From NCBI GenBank assembly GCA_000827265.1, contig KN834757.1:782537-846536 (forward strand): 64,000 bases of DNA. The letters run 5' to 3'. The stretch's first letter is position 1. Each line of letters starts with the position of its first letter. The notes below the pieces were generated by a model. The model made no database searches and was not told the origin of the DNA. It saw only the letters and a program-made list of their open reading frames with translations. Shown here in pieces: positions 34,366 through 45,098 of the stretch. The stretch is from Collybiopsis luxurians FD-317 M1 (Eukaryota > Basidiomycota > Agaricomycetes > Agaricales > Omphalotaceae). Position numbers and translations under genes: made by a program.

Positions 34366-36261
34366 TCACTCCTCTTCTGAACTCTCCGTCTCGTATTCAT
34401 CATCATCGTCCTCCCTCTCCGCAGCTTTACCCTTCCCCTTCCCTCCCCCGTTTTTCCCATTCCCATTAACCCGATTATTGACCACCTCCACGACGAGCTG
34501 GCCTCCGGACAAAGCTTTGATACTACCCAAAAGTGTATCCGCTTCCCACGGGATCAACTGGCGGGGATAAGCGGACACGAGAATGAATCCCCACCATTCT
34601 TCCGGTTTCGAAGCGAACGGAGAGGAAGAAAGGATAGTACGTAGCGTCTCGAAAGAGAATGCTCCCTCCGTTGACAGTGACGTAGACGACGAAGCGGGTG
34701 AAGGAATGACCAACTCGGTATCCACGTACGCGTACAAAACATCCAGCGTATCCACCTGCGCATCGAATCGCCGCATGAGTCTCCGTCCATCAGGCATCCG
34801 TACCGCGATTCGTATTGTTTGGCCTGAGCCAGGTTCAGCCGGTAAGACCTGCCTGAACCATGATCGCCAGCGGTCCCTCTCCTCCGCCTGCTTCATCGCT
34901 TGCACGCGTTCCCGTTCAAGCAATTCGGCCTCCAGGCGTTCTCGTTCCTCTTCAGCCTTCTTCCTTTCTTGCTCGGCCTTTTCTTCTTCCATCTTCTTGA
35001 GAATCCTCTCTTTATCTCTCCTTTTCGTCGCTTCAAACGCGCGGTCCTGTGCTTCGCGCAACTCCCTTTCCATAGCTCGTTCCCTCTCCAGATTCTCCTT
35101 CTGTGTCCTTGTACGTTCCAAGTAAGGTTTTACGCGGGGTAGGAGCGTGTCCCGTAGATGGGATGTTAGTGTGGAGGGTGCACAAGCAGAGGCACCAAGA
35201 TGTCGCGAGAGAACTGTAAGCGCAGGGGTGGATTGGCTGGCAGTTGTTGAACCGGATGAAGAGGAGGTGAAATTTCGACTCGGTTGCATCCCTACGAAAG
35301 CCACGAACGGATACGTTGTTGCTCCTAGTTTCAGCCCTGCTTCGTAAGGTTCCTTGTCTCGTATATCCCCTCCCCAGCAAATGATGTCTTCATCAACCAG
35401 AACTTGCACCAAGTCGCTGTCAGTAAGCGTCTTGCTCTTGAACTGGGCGGTGGAATCATGCTCAGCCGAAACGAGAACGATGCATCCAATTCGGAAAGAA
35501 GATTGACAAAGACGAAGGATAGAGTCGTACGTGCCGAGATGGAAGGGCGGAAGTAACTTTTGTGAGCTAGAATGAGCTGCTGAGGCATTTCGAGATGTCA
35601 ACGTAGATGGACCAGCTTCGGCGGAGGGGTCGACTGAGTTGATCTGAACACCGGTTGCATCAGCGGAGCCCGTAGAGCCAGCACATACGGCACCGGTTTC
35701 TTCTTCTAGCTCCCGTATCCAGCGTTCTATCCCCCCGCCCGCTCGGGGTCGGCCGCGAACAGCACCTCCAGCTGAACGGCGGTAGAAGTTGAGTGAAAGG
35801 AAAGGGATATAGGGGAGGGGTATGCGCAAAATGCCAAATATGAAACGGAAGAGCGAGGAAAGGAGATGTAGAGGATAAGTTATAAAGCTTAGAATAGATG
35901 AAGAAGTCCGGGGCTACATAGCGTCAAACTTTTAGAACAAATACATGTCTGGAAGGAAAGTAAATACCGGTTCTCTAGGCCTTAACAAGCCCTGCTCAGA
36001 ATCATCGACGTCAAATTCTTCATATCTTCTTCCATACGAGTCTTCCAGTTGACTCGAACTAGCACCAGCAGGGGTGCTACTGACTTCGGTCTTGCTATTT
36101 CCAGCTTGGCCGTCAAATATCATTTCAGCAGCCCGTTCAACATCCCAGTCTACGCTAGTCAACACGCCAATTGCAACTTCATCGTCTCCGCCATTTGTCA
36201 AGTCACGAAGCTGTTCTACGGCGCGAACTTGTGAAGGAGTCAAAGATGATAGGTCAGCCAT
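34366..36261 (-). CDS. UBX-domain protein of the FAF2/UBXD8 type
   Basis: FAF2-type proteins sit on the ER and lipid droplets through a membrane hairpin and recruit Cdc48/p97 for ERAD. Exon 1 (36261-35968) encodes a UBA domain (LTPSQVRAVEQLRDLTN, WDVERAAEMIFD, residues about 7-50). A 54-nt intron leads to exon 2 (35913-34366), which opens with a hydrophobic hairpin (SFITYPLHLLSSLFRFIFGI, residues about 106-126). A UAS thioredoxin-like region follows (about 215-345, TTYPFVAFVGMQ), then a long charged coiled coil (about 355-445), a UBX domain (IRIAVRMPDGRRLMRRF onward) and an acidic tail. The product is 613 residues. The stop codon lies 215 bp after the tRNA. Confidence 0.86.
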
Positions 36262-36962
36262 TCGAAAAAATGACCAGACAGTGTGATATTTTCGTGCAAG
36301 TCGTGTATATCCTGTGAGTTACCGTTAACGGCAAAGGTTGTGGTCGTGGTCGTGGTCAAATTGCAGTGTGTACCTGTAAGGCGCTTCACGCATGGACAGC
36401 ACCCGGCGCCACGTACAGCACAGCCACGCTACGATTCCTGCCGTATCCATTTTAGGCAATAACGCGTCGCGTCGCGTTTAATAGCTACAACAGATCGAAA
36501 AAATATCTTCGAGTGCGATGGTTCTACATTTTTTTGTTGATAAGTCTTACAGCTAACACATGCTGAAGTGATGAGCGGTATTGGAGGTGATCTTGAGACT
36601 GGCAGTCGCATACAATAGCCTTCCAACTTTCTAATAGTTGAAATGCCAATCAACTGCTATTCCAAGAGCTATTGATGACTTGGCTCGAATTTGCGTCTTC
36701 TTTCTCAAGCAATCCATCGTCAACGCTCTTTCATCTGGTTTGCATCTGCTTATTCCAGACCAGTTCATCTAAAGCAAGCCGCAGCCAGTCGAGATTGCAT
36801 TCAATGAAACCCGGAAACGTAGAGACACAAGCGATCATCAGACTGGAAGCACCTCTGTAACCGATTAATTTTTTTAAAAAGTCGTAGTCGAGAGGCGTGA
36901 GAAATCCAGATCGAATCATACAGTTGGCGCCCATACCTGACTTCTCTTTGTTCCAAACGACC
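36262..36962. other. Intergenic region between the UBX gene and the F-box cluster
   Basis: This is the promoter side of both the UBX gene (leftward) and the first F-box gene (rightward). A short GGTCGT/GGTCGTGGTC run lies at about 36340-36358. No gene is supported. Confidence 0.5.
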
Positions 36963-38819
36963 ATGTCTGAACTTGGAAGCTCTCCTCCAGTCTGGAATAC
37001 ATCAGATTCCCCGTTTGCTTCACTCCTTGGAACAAATTATTCTCCTACCCAAACCGAGTTAGGCATGCTCAAGGCACTACTTATCGATCCTCAGCTCGAA
37101 CTCTCTCAACTGGAGGCCGAGATAGATCGTCTTTGCTCTCGAAAACAAATAGTGGAGAAATACGTCTCGGCCCATAAGGCATTGGCTTCTCCTATACGCC
37201 AGCTTCCAGCCGAGGTACTCGCGAATATCTTCGTGCAGTGCCTTCCAGAATATGCTGTTCGAGATCTTAACGAGGCCCCACTACTGCTGACCAGAATCTG
37301 TCGGGACTGGAGGATCATTGCTTTAGATACCCCTCGTCTGTGGAAAACGTTGCATATCTACCTTCCCCCGAATTTGAGCAGCGTCGCCTGCTCTCGACGA
37401 ATGGAAGGCGTTACGGCGTGGCTTGAGCGATCTGGTTCGCTCTCGGTTTCCATCTCCTTCCACGGGAGCACAGATCTTACACGCACTCTTGTACACGCAC
37501 ACATGAATATCTCATCCGAACGAACCGACTTGGCACAGAATAATATGGAGTCGATGATACGTACTTTGCTTCGCTTTAGCAGCAGATTCGGCCAACTTTT
37601 TTTGTCTCTCTCATCCTCCAATTTCTCGACTTTCTCAGATTTAGCTCCTTCCAACTTTCCAGCTCTCACTTCACTACAGTTGCACGTCACAGATTACCAC
37701 ATAGGTAGTCACACTCCCGCGCAATTACAGTTGGAAGAAAGAATGGACTTCCCCCCTCTCCTTGCTGGTATGCCCCTCTTGAAGGCGCTGCGTGTTGATC
37801 AGTTCTTCGGAAAGGACTATGACTACACGTCTCTACCCTGTAATTGGGAAAATTTGACTACTGTGGTCATCAAAGATTTCTTGACCCCGCAACAGATCTT
37901 AGCCATTTTAGTAGAAGCGCCACAACTGCAGTCTGTCAGCCTGGCTATATCTTTTGCCGATTTTGAACCTATTTCGCACCCACTCGTACATCTCCCCCAT
38001 TTAAGTGAGTTGCGGCTATCGGCTGGCTATGGTCAGGCAAATGGAGCTGGCCTCATTTGGACTGCGAGCCTGGCAGACTTTCGTCGGATAGAAGAGGGAG
38101 TAAAGTTTGTGCTGGGCTGTTTCCAATTCTCAGCTGCGCTGAAATTGTTCAGCTTCGCCAGCACGCATATTTCAGTCCGGGACATGATCTATATCGAGTG
38201 GCCGTTTGCCGGAATACCTCTTCATAACCTGGAAACATTGGAATTGGCGATACCCCTGGAATCCCAAGCGCTGCAGGGGTTCAGTGAATTACTTTCACAA
38301 TCCCATAATTTGGTTACGTTGCGATACAACGCCGTAAATCTAGCAGGTCAACTACAAGATATGCATCTTCTTGGTCTTACTCCTTCATCCGATAATCCTG
38401 ATCCATGGTGTCCCAAACTACAAAAAATTCAGATCCTTAATGGGTACGCACATTACTTGCCGTACTCGTCTACGGCGGAGTACACTGAACCTTTCAACGC
38501 CTGCACGGGCACGGCAGTGACTACGTTTATCCAGAGGCGATTCGATATGTCGTTGAAATCCTGCAGCATGCTATTTCCGAAAAAGCTGACCTTCGCTGAA
38601 GCTGAGTTGGAAACTCTGCGGAGCCTCCAGAAGCAAGGGCATGAGCTTCAGGTGTCTTATGCTAAATCTGGTTACCGTGAGGAGCGTGATCTGCCAGACA
38701 CAGGGCTCAGAAGCGGCCCATTTGGGGGGCCTGCGTCCGTCCCAATTCACAGCCCCAGTATATGGGAAGACCCTTTGGAAGATTGGCAAGGCCCATACGG
38801 CGCGATCGTGATCGTATAA
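36963..38819 (+). CDS. F-box protein, tandem paralogue 1 (618 aa)
   Basis: This is a single-exon gene. The start at 36963 is chosen because MSE.. is shared by all three paralogues. It has a short coiled coil (QLEAEIDRL), then the F-box SPIRQLPAEVLANIFVQCLP and ICRDWRIIALDTPRLWKTL (residues about 75-140), then a leucine-rich region to the C-terminus. It lacks seven residues, one coiled-coil heptad, between EIDRL and RKQ compared with the other two copies. It ends in GAIVIV. It likely acts as an SCF substrate adaptor; the target is unknown. Confidence 0.88.
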   Translation: MSELGSSPPVWNTSDSPFASLLGTNYSPTQTELGMLKALLIDPQLELSQLEAEIDRLCSRKQIVEKYVSAHKALASPIRQLPAEVLANIFVQCLPEYAVRDLNEAPLLLTRICRDWRIIALDTPRLWKTLHIYLPPNLSSVACSRRMEGVTAWLERSGSLSVSISFHGSTDLTRTLVHAHMNISSERTDLAQNNMESMIRTLLRFSSRFGQLFLSLSSSNFSTFSDLAPSNFPALTSLQLHVTDYHIGSHTPAQLQLEERMDFPPLLAGMPLLKALRVDQFFGKDYDYTSLPCNWENLTTVVIKDFLTPQQILAILVEAPQLQSVSLAISFADFEPISHPLVHLPHLSELRLSAGYGQANGAGLIWTASLADFRRIEEGVKFVLGCFQFSAALKLFSFASTHISVRDMIYIEWPFAGIPLHNLETLELAIPLESQALQGFSELLSQSHNLVTLRYNAVNLAGQLQDMHLLGLTPSSDNPDPWCPKLQKIQILNGYAHYLPYSSTAEYTEPFNACTGTAVTTFIQRRFDMSLKSCSMLFPKKLTFAEAELETLRSLQKQGHELQVSYAKSGYREERDLPDTGLRSGPFGGPASVPIHSPSIWEDPLEDWQGPYGAIVIV

Positions 38820-39192
38820 AATCTAATACATTATTTCTCTTCGTAGGTGGAATCGTACTCGACATGTAATGTAGTGATTTGCAATATTTTCAAGGGGTAT
38901 TTTAGGACTGTAGTGAATTATAAAACAGGTATTCAACTGACCGTAGAGCTACTCGTAGAACTTGGTGATAAGAACCCAATATTATGGATTTTCCGTCTTG
39001 AGCTTGGGGTCGGTCACTAATCTATACCAAGCTCTGTATTCTATATGCATCGTCGACGACCCACGTTGCTCAGTTCGCCTGGCCGCTGTGACGCTGCCGA
39101 CATGTTTGTTAATCAGATGCAAAGTTGATGAGAAAACTCCGTAGTTAGCGCCACAGCTTTCGGCGCCAATTCCTTCTATCGTTCCAACCACC

Positions 39193-41058
39193 ATGTCAGA
39201 ACCAGTTTGGAATGTATCAGATTCTCCATTTGTTTCTTTACTTGGAACGAACCATATTCCGACCAGATACGAGCTAGGCATGCTCAAGACATTACTTATT
39301 GATCCTGAGCTCGATCTCTCTCAGCTGGAGGCGGAAATAACTCGTCTGCACACAGTACTTGACCGGCTTCTCCTGCGAAAACAGAATGTGGAGGAATACA
39401 TCATGGCTCATAAAGCCTTGGCTTCTCCAGTTCGCCAGCTGCCAGCGGAAATCCTTGCAGAAATTTTCGTCCACTGCCTCCCAGATTGCGCTGTTCGAGA
39501 CCTCAGCGAGGCCCCATTAGTGCTGACCAGGATCTGCCGAAGCTGGAGACGCATTGCTCTAGATACCCCTCGTTTGTGGCAGTCATTGCATGTTTATCTT
39601 CCTCCAAATTTAAGCAATGCGGCCTGCTCTCGAAGGATAGAAGGTGTTACTGCGTGGTTGGAACGTTCTGGTTCACTTCCGATCTCCATTTCTTTCCACG
39701 GAAGCACAGATCTCACTCGTGTATATCCAAATCAGCCGGGACCTATTCCGGCTGAACTATTCGAAATATCACGGAATAACATGGAGTCAATGATTCGTAC
39801 TCTTTTGCACTTTAGCAATAATTTTGGCCAACTTTTCTTGTCCCTTCCATCAGCCAATTTCTCGACTTTTTCAGACTTGGCCCCATCCATCTTTCCGAGT
39901 CTCACTTCATTACAATTGCAGGTCAGAGATCATTATAATGCAAGTGGCTTGGATTCGGCGCAATCGAATTTGGAAGAGAGAATGAAATTTGCTCCTTTCC
40001 TTGCCGGCATGTCCCACTTGAAGGTACTGCATGTTGACCAGTTCTTTGACAGGGAATACGATTATTCCTCTCTTCCTTGTAATTGGAGAAATTTAACTAC
40101 CATAGTCATCAAGGATTTTTTGAGTCCTCAGCAGATGGAAACCATTTTGGCCGAAACCTCTCAGCTGCAGTCTCTTACTCTGGCAATGACTTTTGGGGAA
40201 TCTAATTCCATTTCACACAAAGACATCCACCTCCCTCATCTGAGCAAGTTGCAATTAAGTATTGGCGCCGGAAGAGCCGCAGTGGGAGGAGGTTTTCTTT
40301 GGACTCCGATGACCAGCTTTAATCCAGTTGAGGACGGAGTGAAGTCTGTCCTAAGCTGGTTCCAGTTTTCAGATGCACTGAAATTACTGAGCTTTAGTGC
40401 TGCTCATATTTCACTGCGTGGCATGGTATTTTCCGAATGGCCTTTCATTGGGATGCCTTTTCACAATCTGGAGACTTTCGAGCTTGAAATGGCCATGGAA
40501 ACCAGAGCGTCGCAGGGATTAGCTGAATGTCTTTCGCAGTCCCACAATCTGGTCACATTTCGGTACAATGTTTTGGACCTAGCAGGTCAAGTAGAGGATC
40601 TGCATTTCTCCGGTCTAACTCCTTCATCGCACAACCCTAACGCATGGTGTCCTAAACTGCAAAACCTTCAAATCCTTGATTCCCATCATCATCATTCGCG
40701 GGACTGGTTTGGAAGAGAGTATATCGAGCCCTTCAATTCTTGCACAAGTGGGGCCGTGGCGACATTTCTCCAGCGACGATTCGAAATGTCGCTGAAATTT
40801 TGCAGTATGACGTTTCCGCAGAAGCTCTCCTTCACCGCAGACGAGTTAGAAACCTTGCAGAGCCTCCAAAAGCAAGGGCACAAGCTTCGTTTGTACTACA
40901 CGAAGCCTACTCGCCGCGAAGAATTTGATCTGCCAGACACAGGTCTCAGAACTGGCTCATTTACAGGGTCCATTCCGCCGCAACCTCGCAGTCGTAACGT
41001 GTGGAATGACTACTCGGACGACAAGAAAGGTCGCCATGGTTCAGTTGTCATCGTATAG
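39193..41058 (+). CDS. F-box protein, tandem paralogue 2 (621 aa)
   Basis: This is a single exon starting MSEPVWN, 373 bp after paralogue 1. The coiled coil LHTVLDRLLLRKQNVEEYI keeps the heptad missing from paralogue 1. The F-box reads SPVRQLPAEILAEIFVHCLP with the downstream helix ICRSWRRIALDTPRLWQSL. The leucine-rich C-terminal part follows paralogue 1 over its whole length with few gaps. It ends in GSVVIV. Intact frames in all three copies suggest selection. The spacer 38820-39192 shows only a short shadow ORF. Confidence 0.88.
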   Translation: MSEPVWNVSDSPFVSLLGTNHIPTRYELGMLKTLLIDPELDLSQLEAEITRLHTVLDRLLLRKQNVEEYIMAHKALASPVRQLPAEILAEIFVHCLPDCAVRDLSEAPLVLTRICRSWRRIALDTPRLWQSLHVYLPPNLSNAACSRRIEGVTAWLERSGSLPISISFHGSTDLTRVYPNQPGPIPAELFEISRNNMESMIRTLLHFSNNFGQLFLSLPSANFSTFSDLAPSIFPSLTSLQLQVRDHYNASGLDSAQSNLEERMKFAPFLAGMSHLKVLHVDQFFDREYDYSSLPCNWRNLTTIVIKDFLSPQQMETILAETSQLQSLTLAMTFGESNSISHKDIHLPHLSKLQLSIGAGRAAVGGGFLWTPMTSFNPVEDGVKSVLSWFQFSDALKLLSFSAAHISLRGMVFSEWPFIGMPFHNLETFELEMAMETRASQGLAECLSQSHNLVTFRYNVLDLAGQVEDLHFSGLTPSSHNPNAWCPKLQNLQILDSHHHHSRDWFGREYIEPFNSCTSGAVATFLQRRFEMSLKFCSMTFPQKLSFTADELETLQSLQKQGHKLRLYYTKPTRREEFDLPDTGLRTGSFTGSIPPQPRSRNVWNDYSDDKKGRHGSVVIV

Positions 41059-41218
41059 ACTTCTTTTCCTTTCTGCGTAGATCATAATCGCCCGACGACG
41101 TCCCTATCACATATTGAGAGAAACGATATAATATTAGTAATTCATGCATAATGCCTTGTCACGTATCCTAGTGCTCAAATTCGTGAGAAACCTTATAGCG
41201 TCTCCAAATCCAACAACC

Positions 41219-43117
41219 ATGTCAGAAGCAAACTCATTCCGAGCCTGGAATATATCAGATTCTGCATTCGCTTCTTTGATTGGAACGAACTATATTCCGA
41301 CCACATCCGAACTAGGCATCCTCAAGACATTACTCACCGATCCTGAGCTTGATCTCTCTCAACTGGAGGCGGAAATAAGTCGTCTGCAGAATGCGCTTGA
41401 CCGGCTTTTTCTGCGAAAACAGAAAATCAAGGACTATATCATGGCTCACAAAGCCTTGGCCTCTCCAGTCCGCCAGCTACCGGCAGAAATTCTCGCAGAA
41501 ATATTCGTACAATGTCTCCCAGATTTCGGTGTCCGAGATCTCAGCGAGGCCCCATTAGTGTTGACCAGGATTTGTCGGGACTGGAGACGCATTGCTTTTG
41601 ATACCCCTCGTCTGTGGCAGTCGCTACATATTTACCTTCCCCCGAACTTGAGTGGTGCCGCCTGTTCCCGACGGACGGAAGGTGTTACTGCGTGGTTGGA
41701 ACGTTCTGGTTCACTCCCATTATCCATTTCTTTTGATGCGAGCACAGAGGTTACTCGCGCTCTCGCGAATGTATTAGCGCCTTCTCGACCTCAATTATAC
41801 GCCTCGGCACAGAATAATATGGAGTCAATGATTTGTACTCTGATGTGCTTTAGCCGTAAAATCGGCCGACTTTTCCTGTCCTTGGAATTTGGGAATCTAT
41901 CTACTTTTGCAAATCTAGCTCCATCTACTTTTCCATCCCTGACTTCCTTCCGGCTATCGGTTAAAGCTCAGAATGCAGGTAGCTTCAGGAGTATAACTCT
42001 GCCACCACTGCCAGCGTGGCTGAATGAAAGAGCGGTATTTGCTTCTGTGCTTAAGGGTATGCCACTCCTGACGATGCTGCATATCGACCATTTCTTTGGA
42101 GGCGGCTACTATCCTTCATCTCTGTCTTGTAACTGGAAAGATTTGGTCACTCTCAACATCGGGGATTTCTCGACTCCCGAGCAGCTGGTAGCCATTTTGA
42201 CAGAAACACCGCGACTGCAGCATCTCACTCTCGCAGTAGTTTTCGGCGACTCCGGTCCCTTCCCGCAAAAAGTTGTATGTCTCCGCCATCTGAGCGAATT
42301 GCGATTAAACGTTGGTGCGGGTACTCCATCAAGGGCAGGTGGCCTCGTTTTGTCTGGGAGGCCGGCCTTCCCTTTGGTGGAGTACGGAGTGAAATCCGTG
42401 CTGGGTTGGTTCCGGTTCTCAGATGATCTTAGGTTGTTGAGCTTTTCCAACTCATATATGACACTGCATGGTATGGTGTATTCCGAATGGCCGTTCGCCA
42501 CATTACCTCTCCATAACGTGGAAACATTGGAGCTAGAGATGGCCCTGGCACCCCAAGCGCTGCAAGGACTGGCTCAATGCCTTTCACAATCCTACAAACT
42601 AGTCACATTCCGGTATAATGCTTTCAATCTAGCAGGCCAGTTGCAGGATTCACATCTGATCAATCTTACTCCTTCATACGATAATCCTGATCCTTGGTGT
42701 CCTGAAATGCAAACCTTTCAAATATTCAATTCTCACTTCCAGGCTGGGTTGTCATTCGTTCGCGACGAAACTGAAATTGAACCCTTCAATTCTTGCACCA
42801 GCGGAGCCGTGACGGCTTTCTTACAGCGGCGGTTTGCAACGTCACTGAAATTTTGCACTATTTTGTTTCCACAGAAGCAGGACTTCACCGAAGCCGAGCT
42901 AGAAACTTTGCGAAGCCTTCAAGAACAGGGCCTTAAGCTTCGATTGTATCGCCCTAAATCTAGCCCACTTGAAGGGCTTGACCTGCCTGACGCAGGGCTT
43001 GGAAGTGGCCGACGTTCAGAGTCTGAACGACCGCGGGGAATTGTCCACGGTCGCATGTTATGGGATCACCCTCTTGAAGGCACGAAAGGTCCTTTTGATT
43101 CTGTCGTCATTGTATAA
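41219..43117 (+). CDS. F-box protein, tandem paralogue 3 (632 aa)
   Basis: This is a single exon only 160 bp after the paralogue 2 stop. The start at 41219 (MSEANSF) is preferred over the upstream in-frame codon at 41144 because it lines up with the other copies. The coiled coil is LQNALDRLFLRKQKIKDYI; the F-box is SPVRQLPAEILAEIFVQCLP with ICRDWRRIAFDTPRLWQSL. It is closer to copy 2 than to copy 1 in the F-box, and its C-terminal half has extra loops. It ends in DSVVIV. Confidence 0.88.
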   Translation: MSEANSFRAWNISDSAFASLIGTNYIPTTSELGILKTLLTDPELDLSQLEAEISRLQNALDRLFLRKQKIKDYIMAHKALASPVRQLPAEILAEIFVQCLPDFGVRDLSEAPLVLTRICRDWRRIAFDTPRLWQSLHIYLPPNLSGAACSRRTEGVTAWLERSGSLPLSISFDASTEVTRALANVLAPSRPQLYASAQNNMESMICTLMCFSRKIGRLFLSLEFGNLSTFANLAPSTFPSLTSFRLSVKAQNAGSFRSITLPPLPAWLNERAVFASVLKGMPLLTMLHIDHFFGGGYYPSSLSCNWKDLVTLNIGDFSTPEQLVAILTETPRLQHLTLAVVFGDSGPFPQKVVCLRHLSELRLNVGAGTPSRAGGLVLSGRPAFPLVEYGVKSVLGWFRFSDDLRLLSFSNSYMTLHGMVYSEWPFATLPLHNVETLELEMALAPQALQGLAQCLSQSYKLVTFRYNAFNLAGQLQDSHLINLTPSYDNPDPWCPEMQTFQIFNSHFQAGLSFVRDETEIEPFNSCTSGAVTAFLQRRFATSLKFCTILFPQKQDFTEAELETLRSLQEQGLKLRLYRPKSSPLEGLDLPDAGLGSGRRSESERPRGIVHGRMLWDHPLEGTKGPFDSVVIV

Positions 43118-43583
43118 TATAATCTCATTCGCGAACCGTTGTACAATACCTGTATCAGTGTTTTAAAACCGAAAATGCTAGTTAATTATACAGTATGTAA
43201 AGCTCTAGGTGCGGTAGGGCAAGAGTCAAGACACTCGAGAAGGAAGCGATATGACTGGTTCAACGTCGGAATAGTCAAGTTACATTCATAGGTGACCGGT
43301 GATCGTGCAGACAAGGGGTTCTCAATTCGAATTCCAGATGTCCCATCCAGTGTACCGTTATGTCCTTCAATGTCAAAGCCATATGTCCGCCACTGGAGTG
43401 GGGCAGACATAAAAAATGAGCTGAAAAAGATGATATCAAGCAAATCCGCCGCCGTTGAACGCTGAACTAGGAAAGAATGAGTCCGCCAGCAGACCGCGCA
43501 GGGGCGAATGCTAGATGTCCCCTGGTCGCATGCTGGGCCTTGATAATTGTCGTCGTGAAGTCCTGTGGGCTCCGCCACATAGC
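43118..43583 (-). other. Intergenic region with a possible 74-aa ORF (43186-43410)
   Basis: A minus-strand ATG at 43410 opens a frame with LQWRTYGFDIEGHNGTLDG and a cysteine-containing end. It has no known domain and could be the tail of a missed gene. It sits between the F-box cluster and the NAA38 stop codon. Confidence 0.25.
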
Positions 43584-43964
43584 TTATATGATGTATCCCA
43601 TAGAGCCATGCTCATAACTTGGCATGGTCCTTGCCTTCTGCGGCTGAGACTCCTGCACCTCGATTTTCCGTATGATCTTCCACGGAATGAGGACCTGGCC
43701 TACGAAGCGCCCATTGGTGATTCCAAGCTCAGTGCCCCGTTCCTCCTCTTCACCCTGCTCTTTCTGAATCTGATTTCCATCTCCGGGTACAGGTTCTATC
43801 CGGTACTCCTCCGTATCAGTAAGAAGGATATTCATCGGTTGATCTGTTCCAATGAAGGACCCCAGAAATATTCTGCCGTCGGAGACGGTGATGCGAAGAG
43901 TGGATGAGAGTAGCCCTCTCAGTTTTTCGATTGGCGACGATGGCGATGAAGAAGAGGACGCCAT
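43584..43964 (-). CDS. NAA38: NAA38 (Lsmd1), Sm-like auxiliary subunit of NatC acetyltransferase
   Basis: NAA38 is the small Sm-like partner of Naa30/Naa35 in the NatC N-terminal acetyltransferase. The protein, 126 residues in one exon, carries an LSM fold: LRGLLSSTLRITVSDGRIFL, GSFIGTDQPMNILLTDTEEY, and after an acidic loop RFVGQVLIPWKIIRKIEV. The Sm1 pattern (DGR.F.G.....D...N..L) and Sm2 end (GQVLIP) are clear. The insert of about 20 acidic residues between the two Sm motifs is typical of Lsmd1. The start at 43964 (MASSSS) is the first ATG in frame. Confidence 0.82.
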   Translation of the reverse strand: MASSSSSPSSPIEKLRGLLSSTLRITVSDGRIFLGSFIGTDQPMNILLTDTEEYRIEPVPGDGNQIQKEQGEEEERGTELGITNGRFVGQVLIPWKIIRKIEVQESQPQKARTMPSYEHGSMGYII

Positions 43965-45098
43965 CGAAGGTGGATATAGAAAGCAAGGTGCAAATTCAAT
44001 CACGTGCCTTTTTCCAACGCGTCAGTCTCACGCTCGTTCTCGTTCTGTACTTCAACTCGAATTTCCGGAGAGGTATGTATCTTGCTCGTCGCTGTGAACC
44101 TTGATATTCAAAGCGCATCTGATATTCTACTCTTGTCACCATTACCATCAGGCTTGACTCGGAGAGGAGACTCGCCATATGAACCCATTTGCCTTCCGCA
44201 CTCCAGTAAGGGCTGGCGAGACATTTTCCCTTGGTTACCCCCCTGTTCGTCAGGTCCCGAAGGTAGAGACTAGTAGAGAAAGGAGCGGTGAATCTGATTC
44301 CGGTTCCGAAGAAAAGTGATCGAATGACTCCCGAGGATATCTCCCGAGGATATGTACTAGTAGCAGAGTTTGGCTTATAGAAGACAAGTGTACGTTTGCA
44401 CGATCCTTTCTATTCCGTCCTGAATTAGCTGGATCCAAACGTGATGGAGATTGCTTGGTCATTGAGGGAACAGAATGACCGGATGTTATAGCTGGACCTT
44501 GAAATTACAGAAATCACCATTCAATTAAGAAATGGTAATAGTCTGAGGTCTCACAAGTCTGCATGGCCCCTGTACAACTGCAGCCGCTTCTGTCAGAATG
44601 ACCTGAGTGTCGGCAAACTGTTCAGTATATACAGCTTTGACACTTTCCTTTTATATCCTTAAATCTCATCCGCTAGGTACTTCTTCAACAGAGTCCAGAA
44701 ATGTCTCTATATATCTTACTAATCCTTAGGATCACTTCCAGCGTTAAGTGAGAGTTTTGTTCAAAGCGACTAAATTATATGATTTGGTACCCTATTTACA
44801 ATTTTATAACACGGACAGCACACACCAAAGCAAAGGACTGAGTTAACAATACAGATAGCAAAGTGACAGGATGGCTACGACAGAAACAGTTGTACAAAAG
44901 GCACGATAATTAAAGAAAGATACAGGAGGGATATGCATGGAACGACAGGCGCAGAAAGACGAGGAGACGACAGAAAAAAGGACAAGACTCGGCCAAACAC
45001 GTCGGACGACGGTGGCACATACATTAGACGAGGAACACAATTAGTATTATTAAGGAAAGTAGAGGGATTGCATGATATTCGTTGAGTAATGCTTTTCG
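43965..45098. other. Intergenic region, no supportable gene
   Basis: Only short frames occur (for example 44004-44273 plus, 44250-44462 minus), none with a motif or clean splice sites. The direct repeat TCCCGAGGATAT occurs twice in tandem at about 44330-44351. Confidence 0.45.
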
